From: BMS3BBIN04 sp964552465
GTDB lineage: Bacteria; Electryoneota; Electryoneia; Electryoneales; Electryoneaceae
Assembly: GCA_964552465.1 (NCBI GenBank)
Contig: CAZKGR010000003.1
Coordinates: 62,001-126,000, forward strand
DNA: 64,000 nt
Direction: 5' to 3'
The notes beneath the pieces were generated by a model. It did not search any database. It was not told the DNA's origin and saw only the letters and a list, made by a program, of their open reading frames with translations. A program made the position numbers and the translations under genes. How positions within the stretch are numbered: the stretch's first letter is position 1; each line of letters starts with the position of its first letter. Positions 17,679 to 26,338 of the stretch are shown in pieces.

Positions 17679-18787
17679 TGAATACCGCTTACGTTGAAAT
17701 CCTGATCACAGCCATTCTGGCGACCACGGCTTGCGTAATACCGGGTGTATTTCTCGTGTTACGTCGAACGGCGATGCTCACCGATGCGATTTCACACTCG
17801 GTTCTATTCGGAATCGTGATCGTATTTCTGCTAGTGCAGGATTTGACTCACCCAGCACTCATCATCGGTGCAGCGTTGACTGGATTATTGACCGTTGGGC
17901 TGGTCGAATTGCTGAATCGAACCGGGCGGGTGCATACGGATACGGCTATAGGATTGGTATTTCCGTTGCTCTTCAGCCTCGCAGTTATCATGATCACGCG
18001 ATATGCGGGCAATGTTCACCTCGATACTGATTCCGTTCTCTCAGGGGAGATCGCGTTTGTTCCCTTTCACCGATTAGTGGTGGGTGGGGTGGACATAGGG
18101 CCGAAACCAGCGTGGGTACTGGGTGGTGTGCTGCTGATGAACGCGCTGTTCGTCACGTTGTTCTACAAGGAGCTCAAGGTTTCGACGTTTGATCCGGAAC
18201 TGGCCGCCGCGCAGGGATTTCATCCAAAGACCATTCACTACGCGCTAATGACCCTCGTGTCGTTGACTGTGGTGGCAGCGTTTGAGACGGTCGGGAGCCT
18301 GCTGGTGATCGCATTACTAATCGTCCCGGCCGCGACTGCGTTTCTGTTGACCAACCGACTCGCTGTGATGTTACTACTGGGTGTTGCAGCCGGTGCTGTT
18401 TCAGCGATAGGAGGATTCGCTACGGCTGTCCAACTGGATGTGTCGATATCGGGGAGCATTGTCGTTGCAGGCGGAGTACTATTCCTGCTGGTGCTGATGC
18501 TGGCACCGAAACGTGGATTGCTCTCGATTCTGCGGATGCGCAGACGGCAACGGGTTGATTTTGCTGGCAACATGCTTGCGGTTCATTTGCTCAACCACCA
18601 GCATTCCGGTGATCGCAGTGAATCCTGCACTCCCGAGAATTTGTCGCAGTCGTTGAATTGGTCAGTCGCATATGCTGACGGTGCATGCCGGAATCTGCAG
18701 GCCCGACGTCTGGTATCTGATGTTAGTGGTAAGATGCAACTGACTGACAAGGGAACTGAAGTCGCTCGGGCGACAATGATGCTGTAG
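17678..18787 (+). CDS. Second metal ABC transporter permease with C-terminal helical tail
   Basis: 369 residues, paralogous to the preceding permease (FLVLRRTAMLTDAISHSVLFGI; ETVGSLLVIALLIVPAATAFLL). It too carries a cytoplasmic tail of about 85 residues after the last membrane segment, with a winged-helix look (NLQARRLVSDVSGKMQLTDKG). The two permeases probably form a heterodimeric channel, as in TroCD and MntBC-type systems. The ATG overlaps the previous TGA by one base. A hairpin at 18849-18870 follows. Confidence 0.87.
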   Translation: MNTAYVEILITAILATTACVIPGVFLVLRRTAMLTDAISHSVLFGIVIVFLLVQDLTHPALIIGAALTGLLTVGLVELLNRTGRVHTDTAIGLVFPLLFSLAVIMITRYAGNVHLDTDSVLSGEIAFVPFHRLVVGGVDIGPKPAWVLGGVLLMNALFVTLFYKELKVSTFDPELAAAQGFHPKTIHYALMTLVSLTVVAAFETVGSLLVIALLIVPAATAFLLTNRLAVMLLLGVAAGAVSAIGGFATAVQLDVSISGSIVVAGGVLFLLVLMLAPKRGLLSILRMRRRQRVDFAGNMLAVHLLNHQHSGDRSESCTPENLSQSLNWSVAYADGACRNLQARRLVSDVSGKMQLTDKGTEVARATMML

Positions 18788-18848
18788 TCCAGTGTCACAT
18801 CTAGCCCGTTGCGTCGTACCTTTCCACGCATGATTTAACAAACAATCC

Positions 18849-18870
18849 ATCCAGCCTGACCCGGCTGGAT
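18849..18870 (+). terminator. Hairpin after the metal ABC operon
   Basis: ATCCAGCC, a 6-nt loop, then GGCTGGAT: perfect 8-bp stem 62 bp after the last permease and 22 bp before the next ATG. The tail is GTTGCATT, a weak T-tract. Confidence 0.5.
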
Positions 18871-18891
18871 GTTGCATTCATGGAATAACAA

Positions 18892-19533
18892 ATGCGCACA
18901 AAATTCCGTTGTTTCCTAGTACTTCTGCTCGTAGTACAGCTGTTTGTCCCGGTGGCACAGGTTTCCAGTCAATCGGTTGATGCTGACCGGCAGGATGCTG
19001 TCAACAGCATAGCCAGTGCAGCAATTCGCAGTCTCGAGATGTACCGTTGGTCGAAGCTGGAAGACGTTTACAAGCTTGTACATCAAGCTGCACTCGGTCC
19101 AGGGCATCAGAATTTTACGTGGCAAGGTATGCTGGCCTACATGGAAACTGAATGGAACGAGATTGGACAGCTCGAACAACCACGTTTCAGTGACCCTCTG
19201 GTCGAAGATCTAGGTGGGACTTTCGTACGGCTGAATATGGTGCCATTCCAGAATCAGGGCGGGAGTTTCAACTCTCTGGCAATTGCGCTGCACAAATCAC
19301 TTTCCGCTCAACCTGACAGCACGCTGTTAATTGCTGCCTGGGCAGAAACTTGTGAGTTGATGCTGGCGGGGGATCCAACACTGTTGGATCATATCAACAC
19401 TTTCACCAGCATGATGCGCGACGATGGCTGGCCGGCGGTGCACCACAGCCAACGATACGCGAATCAGTACCAGCCGCATTACCGTGTGCTGACGCGATCA
19501 GCAGCTGACTCATTAGTGTCATCGTTTGATTGA
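18892..19533 (+). CDS. Secreted protein of unknown family
   Basis: 213 residues with a signal peptide (FRCFLVLLLVVQLFVPVAQVSSQ). The mature part begins with LEMYRWSKLEDVYKLVHQA followed by ALGPGH, which resembles a phrase seen in uncharacterised proteins of several phyla, then TETCELMLAG-like helical sequence and a Trp/His-rich end (DDGWPAVHHSQRYANQYQPHY). No catalytic motif is recognised. It stands alone between the metal ABC operon and a convergent VOC gene. Confidence 0.65.
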   Translation: MRTKFRCFLVLLLVVQLFVPVAQVSSQSVDADRQDAVNSIASAAIRSLEMYRWSKLEDVYKLVHQAALGPGHQNFTWQGMLAYMETEWNEIGQLEQPRFSDPLVEDLGGTFVRLNMVPFQNQGGSFNSLAIALHKSLSAQPDSTLLIAAWAETCELMLAGDPTLLDHINTFTSMMRDDGWPAVHHSQRYANQYQPHYRVLTRSAADSLVSSFD

Positions 19534-19541
19534 TTGATGCA

Positions 19542-19569
19542 GAAGGGGCTCAGTTTCCCAAGCCCCTTC
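19542..19569. terminator. Hairpin between convergent genes
   Basis: GAAGGGGCT, a 10-nt loop, then AGCCCCTTC: 9-bp perfect stem located 9 bp after the stop of the secreted protein and 23 bp from the VOC gene's stop. No strong T-tract on either strand. Confidence 0.5.
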
Positions 19570-19591
19570 ACTAAAAGAACTCACAAACTGA

Positions 19592-19945
19592 TTATTCTTC
19601 GCGGTTCTGCACCAAACCAACCTTGTTACCTTCCGGATCGGCGAAGACTGCAATCGTAGGACCATCGGGGATATCTGTCTTTGGAACGATGATCGTGCCA
19701 CCCTTCGCAGAGACTTTTGCAATGGAAGCGTCGATGTCATCGACTCCAACGTAGAAAATCGCCCATGTACCTCCATCAGGATCTTTGCCGACACCACCGC
19801 CGATACCGGTTTCCTCTTCCTTGGTCATGCCATATCCGGGCATCCATGTATTGTCAAACTCCCAATTGAATAAGTCGCCGTAGAACGCCTGCGTCTTATC
19901 ACTGTCTTTGCCCAGAATCTCAAACCAAACAACTTTGTCAGCCAT
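19592..19945 (-). CDS. VOC (glyoxalase/bleomycin resistance) family protein
   Basis: 117 residues from ATG 19945, which has GAGGAAG at the right distance; a longer frame to 20080 runs through the promoter. The single VOC domain opens VVWFEILGKDSDKTQAFY and closes TIAVFADPEGNKVGLVQ, with a Gly-rich centre (GIGGGVGKDPDGGTWAIFY). Small VOC proteins of this type often bind or transform unknown small molecules; the metal ligands of true glyoxalase I are not evident. Its upstream promoter contains a near-perfect palindrome, so it is probably repressor-controlled. Confidence 0.85.
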   Translation of the reverse strand: MADKVVWFEILGKDSDKTQAFYGDLFNWEFDNTWMPGYGMTKEEETGIGGGVGKDPDGGTWAIFYVGVDDIDASIAKVSAKGGTIIVPKTDIPDGPTIAVFADPEGNKVGLVQNREE

Positions 19946-19994
19946 TTTTCTTCCTCTGTCGTTAAGAATCCAGTCATGCCCCCATCGATTGCAC

Positions 19995-20023
19995 ATACTA
20001 AACAATTGTTCAGTAAAAGTCAA
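19995..20023 (-). promoter_or_regulatory. Promoter with palindromic operator in the spacer, VOC gene
   Basis: On the minus strand: -35 TTGACT (5 of 6), a spacer of exactly 17 bp, -10 TAGTAT (4 of 6), 50 bp before the ATG. The spacer and part of the -10 are covered by the 20-bp near-palindrome TACTAAACAATTGTTCAGTA (two mismatched positions, perfect 10-bp core) at 19996-20015. Placement and symmetry are those of a TetR-type repressor site. The regulator is not encoded in this window. Confidence 0.6.
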
Positions 20024-20091
20024 GTAGGACCAGACTGAGCTGCTCCGCAATAAAACTGCTGCATCTGAGTAATGTGACAAATGGATAAATG

Positions 20092-21141
20092 TTACGCGAT
20101 GAGCATTGCGTCGCCGTAGGAGAAGAAGCGGTACCGTTGGTCAATTGCTTCTTCGTAGGCAGCTAGGATTTTTTCACGTCCGGCGAGGGCACTAACTAGC
20201 ATCATCAGCGTCGAACCCGGGAGGTGGAAGTTGGTAACAAGTGCATCTACAGCTTTGTACGCATATGGCGGTCTAATGAACATGTCAGTGCGGCCAGTTT
20301 GAGCCTGAAAGCGCCCATGCTTATCAGCGACCGACTCAAGTGTACGCACTGATGTCGTGCCAACAGCGATGATGCGTCCGTCTCTTTCACGCGTGGCGTT
20401 CAAAGTCGAGGCGGTGGCTTCGTCGAGAGTGTAGCGTTCCTCATCCATTTTGTGGTCTGTGAGGTTTTCGACTTCGACTGGACGGAATGTCCCAATACCG
20501 ACATGTAGCGTGACATAGGTCGTATCAACGCCCATTTCCTGAATTCGGGCCAAGAGTTCAGGAGTGAAATGTAGACCGGCTGTGGGCGCAGCGACAGAAC
20601 CAGGGTGTTCGGCGTATACTGTCTGGTAACGTTCTCGGTCATGATCGACGGGATCGCGATGGATGTAGGGTGGGAGTGGTACAGATCCATAGGAGTGCAG
20701 CCATTTCCAGAATCCATCTACTGAGGCAACCACACCATCATCGCGTCCAAAACGGACGATCCGTCGGCCTGCATCACCCACTTCCATGACACTCGCATGC
20801 CATCCATCGGAAAAACGGATAACGCTATCCGGTTTAAGCTTTTTTGCGGGTCGGGCTAGGCAATCCCAGACCAAATCGCTTGTTTCTTCCAGTAGAAGCA
20901 ATTCGACTTGACCGCCGGAAACGCGGTGACCGTGCAATCGGGCCGGGATGACACGTGTGTTATTGAAGACGAGTGTGTCCCCTGGACGCAGGAATTCGGG
21001 TAGATCGTGGAAGTGGGAATGCGTCAACGCACCAATGGATCGGTTGAGCACCAGCAGGCGGCTGGCGTCACGTGGCTCGACGGCTTGCTGCGCAATCAAA
21101 TCTTCAGGCAAGTGGTATATGTAATCGCTGCGTCGGTCCAT
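20092..21141 (-). CDS. queA: S-adenosylmethionine:tRNA ribosyltransferase-isomerase
   Basis: Penultimate step of queuosine synthesis: transfers and isomerises the ribosyl moiety of SAM onto preQ1 in tRNA. 349 residues from ATG 21141. Seen: YHLPEDLIAQQAVEPRDASRLL, DTLVFNNTRVIPARLHG, SVAAPTAGLHFTPELL, HVGIGTFRPV and TNFHLPGSTLMMLVSALAG, all QueA signatures. An upstream in-frame extension to 21198 enters ruvB and is rejected. It follows ruvB by 10 bp, the common ruvB-queA pairing. Confidence 0.95.
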   Translation of the reverse strand: MDRRSDYIYHLPEDLIAQQAVEPRDASRLLVLNRSIGALTHSHFHDLPEFLRPGDTLVFNNTRVIPARLHGHRVSGGQVELLLLEETSDLVWDCLARPAKKLKPDSVIRFSDGWHASVMEVGDAGRRIVRFGRDDGVVASVDGFWKWLHSYGSVPLPPYIHRDPVDHDRERYQTVYAEHPGSVAAPTAGLHFTPELLARIQEMGVDTTYVTLHVGIGTFRPVEVENLTDHKMDEERYTLDEATASTLNATRERDGRIIAVGTTSVRTLESVADKHGRFQAQTGRTDMFIRPPYAYKAVDALVTNFHLPGSTLMMLVSALAGREKILAAYEEAIDQRYRFFSYGDAMLIA

Positions 21142-21151
21142 GAGGAAAAAA

Positions 21152-22219
21152 TCAGAATAAGCGAGATTGAGTGTGGAAGTCGTTGGGATTCTTACCAACT
21201 AGCTCAAATGCCGATGCCGTCGCGACACGTCCGCGCGGTGTCCGTTCGAGGAAGCCCTGTTGGATGAGGAATGGTTCGTACAATTCCTCAATGGTACCAG
21301 CGTCTTCGCCGATGCTGACGGCGAGTGTGCCTAATCCGACCGGTCCGCCGCGATACTTGAGGATGATCGCTTCAAGGATGCGTTTGTCCATGTCGTCGAG
21401 ACCGTGTTCATCAATCTCAAGGCGCTCGAGTGAAGAATCAACTATTTCAGCAGTTAGTACGCCTGATCCTTCCACCTCGGCGAAGTCACGCAGACGTCGC
21501 AGCAGGCGGTTGGCGACACGCGGTGTGCCGCGGCTGCGCATTGCGATCTGGGCGGCGGCATCTTCGTCGGTCTCGATCTCCAGTTTGCCAGCGTTTCGGG
21601 TGATAATCGTGTTAATCTCTTCCTGCGAATAGTAATCCAGACGTCCGGTAATCCCGAACCGGTTACGTAACGGCGCTGTGAGCAGACCGGCACGCGTGGT
21701 CGCAGCAACCAGAGTAAATTGTGGCAGATTCAGTTGGACAGATCGTGCAGCGGGTCCACGGTCAAGCAAGATGTCGAGACGGTAATCTTCCATCGCCGGG
21801 TAAAGATATTCTTCGACAACTTTGTTGAGACGGTGGATTTCGTCGATGAACAGGACTTCGTTCTCATCCAACTTGGTCAGCAAACCAGCCAGGTCGGCAG
21901 GTTTTTCGAGCACAGGGCCGCTGGTGACGTGCATCCGTACGCCCATTTCCTGTGCGATGATCCCGGCGAGCGTAGTCTTGCCCAGTCCCGGCGGACCGTA
22001 GAACAGGCAATGATCGAGCGCTTGCTTTCGTTGACGAGCGGCGGCGACGAACACTTCGAGGTTCGCTTTCAGCTTGTCTTGCCCGACATAATCCTCGAAG
22101 CGGAGCGGTCGCAGGGACCGATCCAGTTCCTGATCGCCGGGTAGGGGAGTGCCACTGGTTATCTGTTCGTGTTCATCCATGACTGGAAGGTACGGTCCGG
22201 TTCGTCCATTGTCATTCAC
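21152..22219 (-). CDS. ruvB: Holliday junction branch migration helicase RuvB
   Basis: AAA+ motor of the RuvAB complex. 355 residues with LRPLRFEDYVGQDKLKANL, Walker A FYGPPGLGKTTLAG (near residue 80), Walker B VLFIDEIHRL, sensor TLVAATTRAGLL, the arginine finger region LRNRFGI, and the C-terminal winged helix ending RTPRGRVAT. About 30 residues precede the conserved start, so ATG 22180 is a possible alternative. No ruvA or ruvC is adjacent. Confidence 0.95.
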   Translation of the reverse strand: MNDNGRTGPYLPVMDEHEQITSGTPLPGDQELDRSLRPLRFEDYVGQDKLKANLEVFVAAARQRKQALDHCLFYGPPGLGKTTLAGIIAQEMGVRMHVTSGPVLEKPADLAGLLTKLDENEVLFIDEIHRLNKVVEEYLYPAMEDYRLDILLDRGPAARSVQLNLPQFTLVAATTRAGLLTAPLRNRFGITGRLDYYSQEEINTIITRNAGKLEIETDEDAAAQIAMRSRGTPRVANRLLRRLRDFAEVEGSGVLTAEIVDSSLERLEIDEHGLDDMDKRILEAIILKYRGGPVGLGTLAVSIGEDAGTIEELYEPFLIQQGFLERTPRGRVATASAFELVGKNPNDFHTQSRLF

Positions 22220-22375
22220 TCGAGTGGTGGAACTTATTCTGAATAGGTCGGTGTTGCAAGCGTGATGAGTGTGTGTAACCTCCTATGTTACCCCGTTGTG
22301 GTACCTCATTTGGTGACGATGACAGATTCGTGTAGATTACCCACCTTTTCAATGTGCAAAACAAGGATGTAGAAG

Positions 22376-23221
22376 ATGCGGCGTACTCGGCCGATTTCAC
22401 GTAAAAGCCGGCTGGTTGAGCCTGACATGGCTGGCCCACCGAGCCCTGAAACATACTGGCGGCGTGAAAACGACGCTCGTCTTGATAATGTTGCGGTTGT
22501 TCTGGTAGAACCAGCTCGTCCGGAAAACGTGGGTGCCGCAGCTCGTGCCATGAAGACGATGGGCCTGCAGCGGATGATCGTTACCGGATCGGATGCCTGG
22601 CGGAGTGGAAAGGCGCGTGCTCTGGCAGTCGGTGCGGGGGATATCCTGGAATCGGTGGAGGAATATGCCACTCTCGCCGAAGCTGTGGAACAGATGAGTG
22701 CTGTAGCGATTACAACGGCAAGACGCAGACGTCGCACCCGTCCGGTTCATCCGGTGGAATCTGTGGCGCCGCATCTGCTTTCGTTGGCGCGTCATAGCCC
22801 AGTCGCGATTGTATTTGGACGTGAGGAGTGGGGACTGCGCAACGAAGAGTTGATGCTCGGCGATTTCTGGACGACGATCCCGATGGCGACGGCGTATCCT
22901 TCGCTAAACCTCGCACAGTCGATCATGCTGGTGTGTCATGAGATTGCGAAGGCGACAACTGGCCCGTTGCCGGAATATCCGTGGGAACCGGCTCCAAAGG
23001 GTGATCGTCAACGGCTACTTGACCATGCTGCCAGTACCATGCTCAAGGCTGGTTTGTACCCGCGTCCTGACATTGAAGGCTATCAAATGGTGCTCGGGCG
23101 AGTGCTTGACCGGGCGTTATTGGAAGAGCGCGATGTTCAGGTTTTGCACGGTATCTTCCACCAGATGGACATATATATTCATCAGCAGGAGCAACAGAAG
23201 CAGAAAGAATCGCATGCGTAA
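22376..23221 (+). CDS. trmJ: TrmJ-like tRNA/rRNA 2'-O-methyltransferase (SPOUT)
   Basis: 281 residues. The SPOUT knot motifs are clear: VVLVEPARPENVGAAARAM, ALAVGAGDILE, PVAIVFGREEWGLRNEEL and PSLNLAQSIMLVCHE. The C-terminal helix bundle (RPDIEGYQMVLGRVLDRALLEERDVQVLHGIF) is typical of TrmJ, which methylates position 32 in tRNA anticodon loops. The basic first 35 residues are an added N-terminal stretch. Its stop overlaps the start of the PEGA/barrel gene by 8 bp. Confidence 0.85.
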   Translation: MRRTRPISRKSRLVEPDMAGPPSPETYWRRENDARLDNVAVVLVEPARPENVGAAARAMKTMGLQRMIVTGSDAWRSGKARALAVGAGDILESVEEYATLAEAVEQMSAVAITTARRRRRTRPVHPVESVAPHLLSLARHSPVAIVFGREEWGLRNEELMLGDFWTTIPMATAYPSLNLAQSIMLVCHEIAKATTGPLPEYPWEPAPKGDRQRLLDHAASTMLKAGLYPRPDIEGYQMVLGRVLDRALLEERDVQVLHGIFHQMDIYIHQQEQQKQKESHA

Positions 23222-24590
23222 ACGCCAAGACAGGACGAACGGCATAGATTATCACCGTGACCAGGACGAGCCAGGTTACAAGTTTGTGTTGATGCTGATG
23301 TTGGTTATGTTGGTCCTGATCAGTGGTGTCCGTGCTGAGTTACAAGAATCCACCGATAAACTGGCATTCGCACCAGTCCGTATTGAGCACATCTTCCTGT
23401 CAGTTGATGATGACGATGTTTCTGAATTTCGACAGGCCATAATTAGTGAGCTGGAGGAGATAAATGCCGTTCAACTGCTCGATCCGGAATTGTCGGCTAG
23501 TTGGATGCAGGATGAAGGATTAAGTATATCGAATGGTTGTTTCACCCGCGAATGCATGCATGAACTGGGCGTGAACCTGGGTGCGGAATATGTGTTGTCT
23601 GTTTCTGTGAGCGGAGAAAAACGATCCAGTGTTGTCGAGTATGAAATACGACTGCTCTCAGTTTCTGAACAGCGTGTTATTCTGCGGGACATGGGCTCTG
23701 GGAAAGAAGGATACAAACTTCCGGCGAACGAAGTTTCGGCGTCAATTAACCTGATGTTGCAGCAGCAGTTCAATCCTCGTGGATACCTTACCGTGGCGAC
23801 CTTTCCTCCAGCCTCGGCAGTTTTGCTGAACCACAATCCGGTAGGATTTGCTCCGATCACTCTTGAGCGTGCGTCCGGCTTGGCAGATACAGTGACTGTT
23901 GTTCGCCAAGGATTTGTCAGCAAATCACGGGTGGTTATTCTGGATCCGGGTGAAACGCGAACACTGACGGTCAATCTCGCACGTGTATCAGCAGAATTGG
24001 AACGTGATTATCCACCAGTGCACGTATATGTAAATGCTGGATACCCGTTGGACCAGGCAGCTTCTAATCTTGACTCGCGGGTGTCGTGGGGGGAAGGTGA
24101 GAGTTACGGATTTAGAGCTGATGCTGGCTCCGTGTGGCGGATCGGACTCGGATTCATCTTGTACGATGGACAGATTGACGATATCGACTCTTCTGTGTTA
24201 GATGCTGCACATGCCGAGGATCACCCAAGTGTGATGGCTACGGCAGTACATTCCAACCTGTTCTACTATCCGGGTAGCGAGGTGTTTTCGCCGTATCTTG
24301 GATTGGGAGTTGCGGCGGTTCAGAGGAGAGTTAAAATTCAGTATGCGGACTTCTCCGAAGAGCGCAGTACAGATTTTGAGGCGGCCTGGATTTTCATGTT
24401 TGGGCTGGAAGGGAAGATATATGGGCCTGTACGGGCTCACGTGGAGCTCATTCATCTGCGAACTCTAATTGAGAGCGATAAATGGTCACTCGCAACAGAT
24501 TCATCGGAAGAGCGAGTCCTGTGGGAAGGATCATTCAGTGATTTCAGCTCATTCACAGTGCTGCGCTTAGGGTTGGGATTCACGTTCTAA
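23214..24590 (+). CDS. PEGA-domain protein with C-terminal beta-barrel
   Basis: 458 residues from ATG 23214. Order: a hydrophilic basic lead of about 25 residues, a hydrophobic segment (VLMLMLVMLVLISGVRA) as signal peptide, an alpha/beta domain of about 150 residues (FRQAIISELEEINAVQLLDPE, LGAEYVLSVSVSGE) reminiscent of TolB-N/CsgG-like folds, a PEGA domain (GYLTVATFPPASAVLLNHNP, DPGETRTLTVNL) and a barrel-like C terminus ending LRLGLGFTF with the terminal Phe of outer-membrane proteins. The fusion suggests an outer-membrane protein with a periplasmic, perhaps glycan-binding, part. Overlap with trmJ is coupling only; no functional link is evident. Confidence 0.65.
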   Translation: MRKRQDRTNGIDYHRDQDEPGYKFVLMLMLVMLVLISGVRAELQESTDKLAFAPVRIEHIFLSVDDDDVSEFRQAIISELEEINAVQLLDPELSASWMQDEGLSISNGCFTRECMHELGVNLGAEYVLSVSVSGEKRSSVVEYEIRLLSVSEQRVILRDMGSGKEGYKLPANEVSASINLMLQQQFNPRGYLTVATFPPASAVLLNHNPVGFAPITLERASGLADTVTVVRQGFVSKSRVVILDPGETRTLTVNLARVSAELERDYPPVHVYVNAGYPLDQAASNLDSRVSWGEGESYGFRADAGSVWRIGLGFILYDGQIDDIDSSVLDAAHAEDHPSVMATAVHSNLFYYPGSEVFSPYLGLGVAAVQRRVKIQYADFSEERSTDFEAAWIFMFGLEGKIYGPVRAHVELIHLRTLIESDKWSLATDSSEERVLWEGSFSDFSSFTVLRLGLGFTF

Positions 24591-24644
24591 ATTGAAGAGC
24601 CATTATTGATCTCAATTGTTTTAGTAGTAACAGTTAGTCTTATC

Positions 24645-24673
24645 TTGCTCGCGGATGTCAATGTCGATATATT
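24645..24673 (+). promoter_or_regulatory. Candidate promoter of the NYN-domain gene
   Basis: -35 TTGCTC (4 of 6), 17-bp spacer, -10 TATATT (5 of 6), 75 bp before ATG 24748 in an AT-rich gap. Confidence 0.45.
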
Positions 24674-24747
24674 CGGCCTTTACATTTGAACATGAGCATG
24701 TCAAAGTGAACATTTTGCGTATCGACTGAGGTACGCTGGGAATACGG

Positions 24748-26139
24748 ATGAATAGAGATAAAGAAAACCTGATAGCATTATTCATAGACTTCGACAATAT
24801 CGCGATTGGTTTGAAGGAATCTGGCGGAAAGCCGTTTGAAGTACGTCGAGTGCTCGAGCGCTTGCTTGAAAAGGGCCGGATCATTTACAAGCGCGCATAT
24901 GCGGACTGGTACCAGTTTTCAGACAGCAAGCAGCCGCTGCATGAACAAGCTATTGAGATGATCGATATTCCGATGCGTCGGAATATCGGGAAAAATAGCG
25001 CGGATATCCGTCTGGTTGTAGACGCACTCGATTTGTGCTATACCAAAGAACACATCAACACGTTCGTTATCGGTTCCGGTGACAGCGATTTCACACCGCT
25101 GGTTTCGAAACTGAAAGAGAACGACAAAGTCGTGATCGGTTTCGGGCTGGAAAAATCCACGAGCAATTTGCTCGCGAACAGTTGCGACGAGTTCATTTTC
25201 TACGAAGATCTCGTCAGCCTCGCAGTAAATCGACCGCCATTGCCTGTTGGGTTGACAAAACGTCAGCACGACGCGTTCACGCTCGTCATTGATGCTGTAG
25301 CAGCGCTGATGCGGGAGAACAAGGATGTCCTGTGGGGTAGCCTGATCAAGGACACGATCCGACGGAAACGTCCTTCGTTTACCGAAGGACAGTTCGGTTA
25401 TTCCAGCTTCTCGTTGTTGCTGGAAGATGCAGCCCGCCACCAGTTGATCGGATTGATCAAGGATCCGAAAAGCGGTGGAACGCCTGTTGTTACAGGATTT
25501 GGCCTGGCTGGAGATTCTGATACTGTTGGGACGGGCGTAAGCGTTGCTCAGGCAGCTCCCTCTACGGCGAAAGGTCCGAGCCTGATTGTAAATGTGGATG
25601 CTTCCCGTTTGCTGCCAACATCAAACGGTGGAGAGGATAAACCAGCGAAGCCGAGTCGTTCTCGGTCACGGCGACGTCCCGCCGCACGCAAGACCGCTGC
25701 CGAAAAACCAGCAGATAAGGCCTCAGATGTGGCTACACTGGAAGAGGCGGAGAAACCGGCCGAAAAGAAAACTGATCTCGTGAAGAAAACGCCGGCTCGT
25801 CGCACACCACGCCGTCGTACTACCGCTAAGCCAAAGGTAGAGGCAAAAGAGTCGGCAAAATCTCAGGATGGTGATGAAAAGCAGGCTGTGGATGCAACAA
25901 TAGTAGTGGCATCTGAAAAGGAAAAACCTGCGGCGAAGCCGACAAAACGTGCACCTCGCAGCACCAGTAAGACCAAACCAGCAGCGAAAGTAGAGGCGAA
26001 GGCGGAAACTCCGAAAAAGCCAGCGAAGGCGGCTAAAGTTGAATCGGTTTCAGCATCTAAAATAGCTGATGATGCGGATAAGAAAGCTGCTCCCAAGGGA
26101 GAGCCGTTGCGCACACGGGTCCGTCGTCGCAGACGGTAA
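24748..26139 (+). CDS. NYN-domain ribonuclease-like protein with LOTUS domain and basic tail
   Basis: 463 residues in three parts. Residues 8-155 form a NYN/LabA (DUF88) PIN-like domain with IALFIDFDNIA (Asp14, Asp16), NSADIRLVVDAL and GSGDSDFTPLV (Asp112, Asp114), the acidic metal site of this nuclease fold. Residues about 170-250 form an OST-HTH/LOTUS RNA-binding domain (WGSLIKDTIRRKRPSF, GYSSFSLLLEDA). The last 210 residues are low-complexity Lys/Pro/Ala with RRRPAARK and RRTPRRR clusters, ending in RTRVRRRRR, as in nucleic-acid-binding tails. The protein is likely a cytoplasmic RNase; its target is unknown. Confidence 0.8.
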   Translation: MNRDKENLIALFIDFDNIAIGLKESGGKPFEVRRVLERLLEKGRIIYKRAYADWYQFSDSKQPLHEQAIEMIDIPMRRNIGKNSADIRLVVDALDLCYTKEHINTFVIGSGDSDFTPLVSKLKENDKVVIGFGLEKSTSNLLANSCDEFIFYEDLVSLAVNRPPLPVGLTKRQHDAFTLVIDAVAALMRENKDVLWGSLIKDTIRRKRPSFTEGQFGYSSFSLLLEDAARHQLIGLIKDPKSGGTPVVTGFGLAGDSDTVGTGVSVAQAAPSTAKGPSLIVNVDASRLLPTSNGGEDKPAKPSRSRSRRRPAARKTAAEKPADKASDVATLEEAEKPAEKKTDLVKKTPARRTPRRRTTAKPKVEAKESAKSQDGDEKQAVDATIVVASEKEKPAAKPTKRAPRSTSKTKPAAKVEAKAETPKKPAKAAKVESVSASKIADDADKKAAPKGEPLRTRVRRRRR

Positions 26140-26166
26140 GGCTCGAGAGCGGAACGATTACCCCAT

Positions 26167-26195
26167 TTCTCAGGTGGAACACAAGACTTTATAAC
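26167..26195 (+). promoter_or_regulatory. Candidate promoter of sprA
   Basis: -35 TTCTCA (4 of 6), 17-bp spacer, -10 TATAAC (5 of 6), in the 199-bp gap before sprA. The distance to the GTG start, about 144 bp, leaves a long leader. Confidence 0.3.
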
Positions 26196-26338
26196 GCGAA
26201 TTCGGGATGTTATCTTTGGATATTCAACGGGCGATGACCCGCCGATCGATATTACTGACCTTTGGAGGTAGTTCCTCGAAGCTTGTTCACGGTCCTGTTC
26301 GCAGTCAGTCTGACACGATGAGTTGAGGTACCGGCCAG

